From Thermoplasmata archaeon (lineage in GTDB: Archaea; Thermoplasmatota; Thermoplasmata; Thermoplasmatales; Thermoplasmataceae), in contig JAKBGP010000075.1 of the NCBI GenBank assembly GCA_021833045.1, positions 1 to 8,953 on the forward strand: DNA of 8,953 nucleotides, written 5' to 3'. Of the stretch, positions 1 through 6,182 are shown in pieces. The notes beneath the pieces were generated by a model. That model searched no databases. It was not told the DNA's origin and saw nothing but the letters and a program-made list of their open reading frames with translations. Made by a program: the position numbers and the translations under genes. How positions within the stretch are numbered: position 1 is the first letter of the stretch; each line of letters opens with the position of its first letter.

Positions 1-609
1 CAGTTTATTATTTCCGTCACCAAGATGAACCTTTCTGTCCATGGTACTGAAATATTCTGGAATCCCATTTTCCAGATAGGGAGTTATTAGCTTCTTACCG
101 AAATATTCAGCAATTTTGTTTTCTCTAGGAAGTGTTATCTTATATAATTTATCAAGGCTACTTTTATTATTTTCTTCCCTTCCATCTGAAAATTTTTTGT
201 ATCCATAAAAAATTTCATCGGCCCCCTGCCCTGTAACAAGTGTCTCCTCACTTATTCTTGAAAGAATGATGGCCAGAACGGTCTCAAAACCAAGATCCAG
301 GAATGAAATATTGGGATCAATGCCCTTCACTATTCTGTAGCATTCTATTACATCACTGTTTTCAACATATATTTTTGTAAGGTTTGCTTTTAATGTTATA
401 CACAGTCCTTCAGCGTATACAAAGTCCTGCGATCCCTTTACACCTACACAATAGGCATGTTTTCCCTTACCAAGAACTGAAAAAAGAAGTGAGCTGTCTA
501 TCCCGCCAGACAGGGCAAAAGCGGAGTCTCCTATTAATTCATCCTGGTCCTTCAGCATCCCGATTAGACGAGCAGATAAATTTTCTGACCCCATGAAATC
601 CGATATCAT
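1..609 (-). CDS. Asparagine-synthase-domain (PP-loop ATPase) protein without glutaminase domain, 3' end off window
   Basis: I translated the minus strand by hand: 203 codons stay open from the ATG at 609 to the window edge. Residues 34-40 read SGGIDSS, the ATP-pyrophosphatase PP-loop, and residues 127-137 read GQGADEIFYGY, the acidic motif of the asparagine synthase (AsnB C-terminal) family. Such enzymes adenylate a carboxylate and pass it to an amine. Full AsnB carries about 200 residues of N-terminal glutamine amidotransferase beginning with a catalytic Cys2. Here the PP-loop starts about 33 residues in and an in-frame TAA lies just upstream, so the glutaminase part is absent rather than cut by the window. 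The start is uncertain: TTG 615, ATG 609 or ATG 594 are in frame. It would need free ammonia or a separate amidotransferase, or act on another substrate. Family assignment is firm; the reaction is not known. Confidence 0.85.
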   Translation of the reverse strand, partial: MISDFMGSENLSARLIGMLKDQDELIGDSAFALSGGIDSSLLFSVLGKGKHAYCVGVKGSQDFVYAEGLCITLKANLTKIYVENSDVIECYRIVKGIDPNISFLDLGFETVLAIILSRISEETLVTGQGADEIFYGYKKFSDGREENNKSSLDKLYKITLPRENKIAEYFGKKLITPYLENGIPEYFSTMDRKVHLGDGNNKL

Positions 610-641
610 AATCAATAAATAATCTTAAGGATTAACCATAT
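610..641. promoter_or_regulatory. Compact divergent promoter region
   Basis: Only 32 bp separate the ATG at 609 (minus) from the GTG at 642 (plus). An AT-rich block, AATAAATA at 614-621, lies at -28 to -21 from the GTG, as expected for a leaderless archaeal transcript. Read on the other strand, the block shifted by one base (615-622, TTATTTAT) lies at -28 to -21 from the alternative minus-strand ATG at 594. One element may therefore serve both directions. No Shine-Dalgarno-like sequence precedes either start. Promoter assignment is inferred from spacing only. Confidence 0.45.
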
Positions 642-2429
642 GTGGATTATATCCCAGACACATCTGTCATAGTAGATGGAAGATTTACAAAATACATAGC
701 AAAGATAAAGAGTGATTCAAGGGTCATTATCAGCGAAGCACTTATTGCGGAAGTTGAGCACCAGGCCAATCAGAGTAGATCCATAGGATTTGCAGCCCTT
801 GACGAATTGAAAAAGGTCAAGGAAATATGCGCAAAGAAAGGCATAATTATCGAATTTTTTGGTAAGCGCCCAACACAGTGGCAGAAAATAAACGGACATA
901 ACGGGGAAATTGATGAAATAATAAGAAGTGAGGCCATGGATCTCAACGGAATTCTTGTAACTGGCGACATCGTACAGAAGAACATAGCAGTTCTCAAGGG
1001 TATACAGTGCCAGTATCTGGAACCGGATGATAAGATATCTGTTAAACTCGAGGAATTTTTTGATAATGAAACCATTTCAGTTCATATTAAAGCAGATACC
1101 TATGTTAAGGTAAAGAAAGGAGTTCCGGGTAGTGTTGAAACTGTACGAACCGATCATTTCCTAAAAAGTTCTGAGGTAGATGCACTTATAAATAATCTGA
1201 TAAAGAGAGCTGGAAACGAAAAAGACTCATTCGTGGAGATGGATATGGCTGGAGCCACAGTACTTCAGCTCAACGTCTACAGAATCGTAATAGCAAGACC
1301 TCCATTTTCCAGTACCGCTGAAATAACTGCTGTAAGACCAGTCATCAAGAAAGAACTTGCCTACTATGAAATTCCAGAGGAAATTATGAATCATATAACC
1401 TCTGGTTCAGCCGGAATTCTGGTTGCCGGTAGCCCTGGGGCAGGTAAAAGTACATTTGTACAGGCACTGGCGGATCATCTTAACGATCAGGGAATGATAG
1501 TAAAAACTATGGAAAAACCAAGAGATCTTCAGGTGAATAAGGAGATCACCCAGTACACGTCCCTTGAAGGTTCTATGGAGCAGACGGGAAATATTTTACT
1601 TCTTGTCAGAAACGATTATACGGTTTTCGATGAGATGAGGGTCACATCAGATTTCAAGGTATTTTCAGATCTTCGAATGGCTGGAGTGGGAATGATAGGC
1701 GTTGTTCATGCAACAAAGCCAGTAGATGCACTGCATAGATTCATTGGTCGTATAGAACTTGGGCTTATACCTCAGGTGATAGATACAATTCTTTTCGTGA
1801 AGAATGGGAAGATATCAAAATACCTGTCCATTTCGCACACAGTAAAGGTGCCCTACGGAATGGTACAGGAAGATCTCTCAAGACCTGTGATTCAGGTAAA
1901 GGACACCCTGACCAGAGAGGAACTTTATGAAATCTATTCCTTTGGAGAGCAAATAGTTGTAGTTCCAATTGAAGAAAATGAAGGTACATCACAGATCAAT
2001 GAGGCTAAAACTGAACTGGTCAGGTCAACGATTTCGGAATATCTGGGATATGATCAGGTTGTTGTATCTCCGAAAGGAAAGAGAAAATATAAGGTTACCA
2101 TTCCTGAGTCTCTGCGCCCCAAACTGCTCGGTAGAAAAGGCGCAAATATAAGCGAGCTTGAAAAAAGTCTTGGGGTATCAATAGATGTGGTTTCAGAGGA
2201 AGATAGGGCAAGAAGATCTGTTGCTGTGGAGGTGAAGAACAGGATAATCTACCTGCATTGCAATGAGAAAAATAGCCTCGTAAACATATATGTTGATGAT
2301 GTGATGGCAATACAGGGAAGAACTTCCAGCAAGGGAATAATTCGAATAAAGGTTGATAGCGAAGCAGGAATCAATCTGGAAAAGGCAATGAAATCAGGAA
2401 AAACAATAACCTATTCGCTCCAGTCGTAA
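642..2429 (+). CDS. PIN domain / PilT-VirB11-like ATPase / KH domain protein (COG1855 type)
   Basis: The protein has 595 residues and starts at GTG 642; a nearby ATG at 640 is in another frame. The N-terminal PIN nuclease fold (about 1-115) keeps acidic residues D6, E37, D91 and D109, placed as expected for metal-dependent RNA cleavage. The central ATPase of the PilT/VirB11 type has a Walker A GSPGAGKST at 263-271, a Walker-B-like FDEMR around D330-E331 and a downstream HAT motif near H356. A KH RNA-binding motif follows, with the GxxG loop as GRKG at 497-500 in IPESLRPKLLGRKGANI. A conserved-looking tail of about 70 residues ends the protein. This order and length match the archaeal PINc-ATPase-KH family, whose cellular role is unsettled; an RNA-cleaving or RNA-remodelling ATPase is the natural inference. 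There is no signal peptide or membrane segment. It converges with the asparagine synthetase A gene downstream. Confidence 0.93.
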   Translation: MDYIPDTSVIVDGRFTKYIAKIKSDSRVIISEALIAEVEHQANQSRSIGFAALDELKKVKEICAKKGIIIEFFGKRPTQWQKINGHNGEIDEIIRSEAMDLNGILVTGDIVQKNIAVLKGIQCQYLEPDDKISVKLEEFFDNETISVHIKADTYVKVKKGVPGSVETVRTDHFLKSSEVDALINNLIKRAGNEKDSFVEMDMAGATVLQLNVYRIVIARPPFSSTAEITAVRPVIKKELAYYEIPEEIMNHITSGSAGILVAGSPGAGKSTFVQALADHLNDQGMIVKTMEKPRDLQVNKEITQYTSLEGSMEQTGNILLLVRNDYTVFDEMRVTSDFKVFSDLRMAGVGMIGVVHATKPVDALHRFIGRIELGLIPQVIDTILFVKNGKISKYLSISHTVKVPYGMVQEDLSRPVIQVKDTLTREELYEIYSFGEQIVVVPIEENEGTSQINEAKTELVRSTISEYLGYDQVVVSPKGKRKYKVTIPESLRPKLLGRKGANISELEKSLGVSIDVVSEEDRARRSVAVEVKNRIIYLHCNEKNSLVNIYVDDVMAIQGRTSSKGIIRIKVDSEAGINLEKAMKSGKTITYSLQS

Positions 2430-2445
2430 TTTTTCATCTTTAAAA
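2427..2445 (+). terminator. Possible T-rich terminator in convergent gap
   Basis: Immediately after the stop of the PIN-ATPase gene the plus strand reads TTTTT then CATCTTT, a pyrimidine-rich stretch of the sort archaeal RNA polymerase can terminate on. The convergent gap to the next gene is only 45 bp. No stable hairpin is evident. The call rests on T-richness and position alone. Confidence 0.25.
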
Positions 2446-2474
2446 TAAATGATAAGGCCTAAATTCAGGTGATT

Positions 2475-3407
2475 TTAAATTGAGAATTTACCCGGTGTTT
2501 TAGGGAATGGGTGCACATCCTCAATTCGTTTAAATCCACATATGTACCTGACAAGTCTCTCAATGCCTATGCCAAAACCCGATGAAAGTTGCAAACCCTC
2601 CTCAGCATAATCAAGGAACCACTTGAACTGCTCGAATGTCTGTCCCTTGGCCAGAACCCTTTCCTTTATTCTCTCAATCTCATATTCCCTTTCTCCTCCT
2701 GAGATAGCTTCATTGAACCCCTCAGGATACATAAGATCCATATCCCTCAGAATCCCTTTTTCATCATCCTTCTCCCTGTCATAAAACTCTCTTTCCTTAA
2801 GTGGAATATCTATTATCCAGAATGGATCAACTTCCAGTTCTGATAGTTTCTGTTCAAAGTCATCACCGTATTTTTCCTTTGCTTCGGTATACCTGTAAGT
2901 CTTGAAAGGAGTCTCGGGAACACGTAGCTTTCTGTTTAGAATAGCAAGCTTATCAGGAAGCTTCTTGGCGACCTCTTCAATGGCCCCCTTTATGAGCTCC
3001 TCTCCAAGTTTCATTGCATCTTCCCTTGATGCGTTTAGCATTTCCAGATCAAGTTGAGTAAATTCCAGAAGATGCCTGCCGCTTTTTGCCTTATCTGCTG
3101 TTTCAAGCCTTACATTTGGTGAAAACGTATATATTTTTGGTATTTCCTGCACAATCATCTGTTTATGGAAGATCATACTTTTTGTTAGTGAATACCGTGA
3201 TCCCTCATACTCAAAGGTAGGATCATATACTGGGTGGTTCAGTGGGTCCGTAACAGAGGAAAATATCACAGGTGGAATCTCAAGGAATCCATGTTTAACC
3301 AAAATATCTGACATTTTTCTCCTTATTAACGTGTTTACTTCAAGGGCTATTTTTAATTTCTCTCCTTTGAGATGTTCTCTCAATTCAGTAGTTACAATTT
3401 CCTGCAT
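2475..3407 (-). CDS. asnA: Asparagine synthetase A, archaeal AspRS/AsnRS-like type
   Basis: This is a class II aminoacyl-tRNA-synthetase catalytic core without an anticodon-binding domain. From the start chosen here it has 310 residues. Motif 2 is FSPNVRLE (R100 and E102) and motif 3 is GFGIGIER (277-284). The stretches EFTQLDLEM, SGGEREYE and HPFPKTPG are typical of the AspRS/AsnRS group. The layout matches the archaeal asparagine synthetase described in Pyrococcus abyssi (about 290-300 residues), which makes asparagine from aspartate with ATP. The open frame extends upstream to ATG 3485 (336 residues). I chose ATG 3407 because the family begins near there and because a TATA-like TTATAT lies at -28 to -23 from it, fitting a leaderless message. 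It is divergent from an Lrp/AsnC-family regulator, its probable controller. A genuine AsnRS is unlikely because the OB-fold domain is missing. Confidence 0.88.
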   Translation of the reverse strand: MQEIVTTELREHLKGEKLKIALEVNTLIRRKMSDILVKHGFLEIPPVIFSSVTDPLNHPVYDPTFEYEGSRYSLTKSMIFHKQMIVQEIPKIYTFSPNVRLETADKAKSGRHLLEFTQLDLEMLNASREDAMKLGEELIKGAIEEVAKKLPDKLAILNRKLRVPETPFKTYRYTEAKEKYGDDFEQKLSELEVDPFWIIDIPLKEREFYDREKDDEKGILRDMDLMYPEGFNEAISGGEREYEIERIKERVLAKGQTFEQFKWFLDYAEEGLQLSSGFGIGIERLVRYICGFKRIEDVHPFPKTPGKFSI

Positions 3408-3429
3408 GATATAGTAATTATCTATCATC

Positions 3430-3435
3430 ATATAA
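3430..3435 (-). promoter_or_regulatory. TATA-like box for asnA
   Basis: Read on the minus strand this is TTATAT, at -28 to -23 from the ATG at 3407. That is the spacing expected when transcription begins at the start codon. It is the main sequence argument for the shorter protein start. The box abuts the first of two 9-bp repeats. AT-rich DNA yields such boxes by chance, so this is a moderate call. Confidence 0.45.
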
Positions 3436-3464
3436 CATTTTGTTGTATAATTTAGACATTTTGT
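3435..3464. repeat. Two 9-bp dyad-like direct repeats, candidate regulator operator
   Basis: ACATTTTGT occurs at 3435-3443 and again at 3456-3464, exactly 21 bp apart, about two helical turns, so both copies face the same side of the DNA. Each copy is itself a dyad (ACA, three bases, TGT). They lie just upstream of the TATA-like box for asnA and within 105 bp of the Lrp/AsnC-type regulator start, which would suit binding by a multimeric Lrp-family protein. If the longer asnA start at 3485 is used instead, they are coding sequence and the repeat appears as two TKC tripeptides. The operator role is inferred. Confidence 0.35.
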
Positions 3465-3509
3465 ATCCATTTGAAAATAATTCATAACTTTAACAGACGT
3501 TTTAAAAAT

Positions 3510-3517
3510 CTTAAATA
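3510..3517 (+). promoter_or_regulatory. TATA-like box for the Lrp/AsnC-family gene
   Basis: CTTAAATA lies at -29 to -22 from the ATG at 3539 and resembles the TTTAAATA-type box of euryarchaeal promoters. An A-rich segment that could act as a BRE precedes it. There is no Shine-Dalgarno sequence before the ATG, so a leaderless message is likely. Confidence 0.5.
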
Positions 3518-3538
3518 GTAAATAACAATACAGTGCTA

Positions 3539-3970
3539 ATGGATGACAAGGATAGTAGAATACTTGAGTATCTCATGGAGAAAGGCAGGGATAAAATTGC
3601 TGACATTTCAAGGAATCTGGACATTCCTAGAATCACTATCTATGAAAGAATGCAGAATATGATCTCAAATGGTGTAATAAAAGGATTTACAGCAATTCCT
3701 GATTATTCACAGCTGGGACTTGGTGCAATGGCTTATGTGTTTGTATCCTTTGATCCCAAGGCAAATGTAAAACAGAGAGAAATGGCACGCATCATTGGAA
3801 ATTTCCCACAGGTCTATGAGGTTAGTATAGTAGCCGGTCAGTGGGACCTAATCATAAAAGTAAGAGGAAAAAGTATCGAGGAAATCGGTGAATTCGTTCT
3901 GGACAAACTCAGGTCCGTAGCCGGAGTAGAAAGGACTGAAACAATCACAGTTTTCTCATCAATAAAATAA
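3539..3970 (+). CDS. Lrp/AsnC family transcriptional regulator
   Basis: The protein has 143 residues from ATG 3539 (145 from the in-frame GTG at 3533). I prefer the ATG because the TATA-like box sits about 26 bases before it. The N-terminal winged helix-turn-helix (about residues 5-50) contains IADISRNLDIPRITIYERM followed by a short wing ending GVIKGF. The rest is a RAM/AsnC_trans_reg ligand-binding and oligomerisation domain, with the characteristic VAGQWDLIIKVR and GVERTETITVF segments. The length is normal for a single-unit archaeal Lrp protein. It is expected to bind DNA as a dimer or higher oligomer, often with an amino acid effector. Its divergent position next to asnA recalls bacterial asnC-asnA and makes asparagine-responsive control plausible, but ligand and targets cannot be read from sequence. 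It may also autoregulate. Confidence 0.9.
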   Translation: MDDKDSRILEYLMEKGRDKIADISRNLDIPRITIYERMQNMISNGVIKGFTAIPDYSQLGLGAMAYVFVSFDPKANVKQREMARIIGNFPQVYEVSIVAGQWDLIIKVRGKSIEEIGEFVLDKLRSVAGVERTETITVFSSIK

Positions 3971-4049
3971 ATTTATCTTTCAAATCAATTATTCATATCA
4001 ACTACAATTATAATTTAAGAAAGCAATGTTTTAAAAATTAGAGAATATT

Positions 4050-4057
4050 TCTAAATA
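4050..4057 (+). promoter_or_regulatory. TATA-like box for the MFS gene
   Basis: TCTAAATA, within TTTCTAAATAG, lies at -32 to -25 from the ATG at 4082. This predicts a start of transcription a few bases before the start codon. The preceding T/A-rich stretch TTTTAAAAATTAG may hold a BRE. No ribosome binding site is visible; the leader is CTCTCTCTCA-like. Confidence 0.4.
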
Positions 4058-4081
4058 GATACATTTGATGACTCTCTCTCA

Positions 4082-5254
4082 ATGGACAATGTAAAAATTG
4101 TGACAGTTTCGTCAGCAATAAGGGGTCTTGGATATTCTTCCATTTGGATTTACAGTTCCATTTATATGACTAAATTTCTTGGGCTTTCAACGTTTTTTGC
4201 CGCACTTGTATTCATGTCAGGAGGAATTGTTTCATCCTTTGCCCAGTATGGTGGAGGAAGGCTTGGAGATCGAATTGGTCATAAGAAGGTTTTCACCTTA
4301 TTTCTATCGACAGTCTTTTTAATGAGTCTTATTCTCGCAGTAAGCAAATTCATTAATGGTTCTATAATTCTTTTTCCACTCAGTTTCGGGGCTATAATGG
4401 TACTTAATGGATTTCAATCTCCATCTTCAAACGCTCTTGTTTCCAGATCTAGCAATGTTCAGCTGAAGGGATTTTCCATAATGAGAGTGGGTAACAATCT
4501 GGGCTGGGGTTTTGGTCCTGCCATGGGCGGATTTATACTGTCATATTTCGGATTTCCTGGTATCTTCTATTTTTTTACTGTAACTGCCTTGATCTCGTTT
4601 TTAATCTCCTTAAAGGTAAGAAATATTCCCTTAAATATAGAGGAAAAACACCTAAAGTTCAACACCAGTAATCTGGCACTCATTGTCATTTCTGTTTCAG
4701 CACTACTGATATTTATGGTCCAGGCTCAGGAAACAATATCTCTCTCACTTTACTCCGATGGAATATTCTCTGGGCAGTATTATGAAATAGGGTTAGTCTA
4801 TATGCTTAATGGTTTATTAGTAGCCTTCACACAGCCATTTTTCTATAAAATTTCAAGGAAAATAGGGGAATTTCAAGCATTAATTCTTGGGGGATTGATT
4901 TATACATTGGGTTTTGCATCCTATGGACTAGACTCTAACCTTATTCAGATGCTAGTATCAACCGCAGTATTCACAATGGGAGAGAATCTATCATTCCCAA
5001 ATGGCTACTCCATAGTCGCAAGTATTTCCAGAAAGGAGAAAATCGGTACAAATATCGGAATATACAATGCATTCTGTTCGGCAGGGCGTGCTTTCGGTCC
5101 ACTTCTTGGTGGAGCATTCTTACCAGTTATTTCAAGTCATATACTTTTCTGGATATATGTCACATTTCCTGGCTTTATTGCCACAGTCCTCCTAATATTT
5201 TTTTACAGGACCATTAAAAATTACAGAGAACGGTTCAGCAAATCTATTTCTTGA
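4082..5254 (+). CDS. Major facilitator superfamily transporter
   Basis: This 390-residue, strongly hydrophobic protein has about 12 predicted membrane segments in two halves, the usual MFS size. The loop after the second segment carries GGGRLGDRIGHKK at residues 57-69, the MFS motif A with its conserved acidic residue (D63). A more polar stretch around 180-195 (NIPLNIEEKHLKF) fits the central cytoplasmic loop between halves. Later segments contain the GRAFGPLLGGAF element common in drug-type and sugar-type MFS carriers. The substrate cannot be told from sequence; an exporter is as likely as an importer. The PaiB-like gene follows 62 bp downstream on the same strand, so the two may be co-expressed, though that gene has its own possible TATA box. 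No odd composition or truncation is seen. Confidence 0.88.
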   Translation: MDNVKIVTVSSAIRGLGYSSIWIYSSIYMTKFLGLSTFFAALVFMSGGIVSSFAQYGGGRLGDRIGHKKVFTLFLSTVFLMSLILAVSKFINGSIILFPLSFGAIMVLNGFQSPSSNALVSRSSNVQLKGFSIMRVGNNLGWGFGPAMGGFILSYFGFPGIFYFFTVTALISFLISLKVRNIPLNIEEKHLKFNTSNLALIVISVSALLIFMVQAQETISLSLYSDGIFSGQYYEIGLVYMLNGLLVAFTQPFFYKISRKIGEFQALILGGLIYTLGFASYGLDSNLIQMLVSTAVFTMGENLSFPNGYSIVASISRKEKIGTNIGIYNAFCSAGRAFGPLLGGAFLPVISSHILFWIYVTFPGFIATVLLIFFYRTIKNYRERFSKSIS

Positions 5255-5280
5255 AAAGCATATTTAATCAGAAATTGATC

Positions 5281-5298
5281 TTTATAAGATAATATATC
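5281..5298 (+). promoter_or_regulatory. Possible promoter of the PaiB-like gene
   Basis: TTTATAAG at 5281-5288 (-36 to -29 from GTG 5317) and AATATATCC at 5290-5298 (-27 to -19) are both TATA-like. Either would give a leaderless or very short-leader message. No Shine-Dalgarno sequence precedes the GTG. Which box is used cannot be decided by eye. Confidence 0.35.
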
Positions 5299-5316
5299 CA
5301 ATTACCATGATCTACT

Positions 5317-5946
5317 GTGTATATACCAAATGAATTTAAGGTGACAGATCAAGAAAAGGTCTATCAGTTTATCAGGAAGAACAGTTTTGGGTTACTTCTT
5401 ACATCAGTCAATGACGAGATATTTAACTCACAAATACCGTTTATCATAAAACCAGAGGGAGATTCTTTTATTCTTTATGGCCATCTTTCCAGAAATAATG
5501 ATCAGTGGAAAACTTCAGAAAACAAGAAGGTTACCGTTCTATTTCTCGGACCTCATCATTATATATCACCCAGATGGTATACAATAGAGTCTTCTGTTCC
5601 AACCTGGGATTACGCTACTGTGAAAATTAATGGGATACTAGAATTACTGGAGAGATGCCAAACAGAACTCTTGTTAAAAGAGCTGAGTCTTGAATTCGAT
5701 CCAGAGTGGGCGGCATTACAAAAAGAAAAAGAAGATTATTATCAAAAAATGATAGAGGAAATTGTCGGTTTTAGAATAAAAGTTACAGAAATATTTGCAA
5801 AATGGAAAATGAGCCAGAACAGACCAGTTGAAGATATCACAAAAGTGTTAGATAATCTTAACAAAATACCTCATTCTGATGCCAAAGAAACCGCTCATGA
5901 AATATTGGAATCTAACCTTTCAAGATTAACCAGGACAAAATTATGA
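5317..5946 (+). CDS. PaiB-like FMN-binding protein
   Basis: The protein has 209 residues and starts at GTG 5317; the ATG at 5307 is out of frame. The beginning, MYIPNEFKV, is the usual PaiB family start. Further family marks are NSFGLLLTS (23-31), the GHLSRNNDQW segment around residue 60 (PaiB: GHxARxNxxW), and LGPHHYISPRWY followed by VPTWDYATVKINGILELL. PaiB proteins have a split-barrel flavin-binding fold and are annotated as FMN-binding negative transcriptional regulators, after the Bacillus pai operon. DNA binding is not evident in this sequence, so a flavin-dependent enzyme is equally plausible. The C-terminal half is charged and helical (about 120-209) and includes GFRIKVTEIFAKWKMSQNR, also typical. 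The length is normal. It follows the MFS gene on the same strand. Confidence 0.88.
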   Translation: MYIPNEFKVTDQEKVYQFIRKNSFGLLLTSVNDEIFNSQIPFIIKPEGDSFILYGHLSRNNDQWKTSENKKVTVLFLGPHHYISPRWYTIESSVPTWDYATVKINGILELLERCQTELLLKELSLEFDPEWAALQKEKEDYYQKMIEEIVGFRIKVTEIFAKWKMSQNRPVEDITKVLDNLNKIPHSDAKETAHEILESNLSRLTRTKL

Positions 5947-6074
5947 TAGCATATATGAGTCTTTTATGCCGCTCAATATGAAACAAACCTTAATTTTCAG
6001 ATCCAAGTTATTATTCCAACCTTTTAGCAGAATCATTTGAGATTTTTGAACTAAACATTCCACATTTAAATGTA

Positions 6075-6163
6075 TGCCGGGATCGGGGATCGAACCCGAG
6101 ACCTCCGGATTTCTCAGAAAAATTCTTATGAGTCCGGCGCTCCACCTACTAAGCCACCCCGGC
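6075..6163 (-). tRNA. tRNA-Met (CAT), with 16-nt intron
   Basis: I folded the minus strand by hand. The acceptor stem GCCGGGG pairs with TCCCGGC (one G-T), discriminator A73, and no encoded CCA. The D arm is GCTT/GAGC with an 8-base loop, the anticodon stem CCGGA/TCCGG with loop CTCATAA, the variable loop AGGTC, and the T arm TCGGG/CCCGA with loop TTCGATC. After intron removal the length is exactly 73. Anticodon CAT with G1-C72 and without three G-C pairs at 29-31/39-41 argues for elongator rather than initiator Met; a tRNA-Ile2 (CAT, agmatidine-modified) is the alternative, though the GCCGGG acceptor suits elongator Met. It starts 19 bp downstream of the eS1 stop codon on the same strand. 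Confidence 0.95.
6111..6126 (-). other. tRNA intron at 37/38 with bulge-helix-bulge motif
   Basis: The intron is AGAATTTTTCTGAGAA, inserted after position 37. The precursor forms a full bulge-helix-bulge: outer helix GGA/TCC, bulge AAA, central 4-bp helix CTCA/TGAG, bulge TAA, and inner helix GAA/TTC closed by a TTT loop. Cleavage two bases into each 3-base bulge by archaeal splicing endonuclease gives the exact 73-base tRNA. This fold is read directly from the bases. Confidence 0.93.
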
Positions 6164-6182
6164 GCTTAAAATAGTTTTTAGA

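Noticed and set aside
384..596. 70-codon plus-strand open frame at the left end
   Set aside because: It lies antisense to the PP-loop gene, whose motifs are clear, and its product has no family features.
770..1075. 101-codon minus-strand open frame inside the PIN-ATPase gene
   Set aside because: Antisense shadow of a well-supported coding region; serine-rich translation without motifs.
2430..2474. Possible small RNA or hairpin in the convergent gap
   Set aside because: Only 45 bp, with just a 6-bp AGGCCT palindrome and T-rich tracts; nothing folds convincingly.
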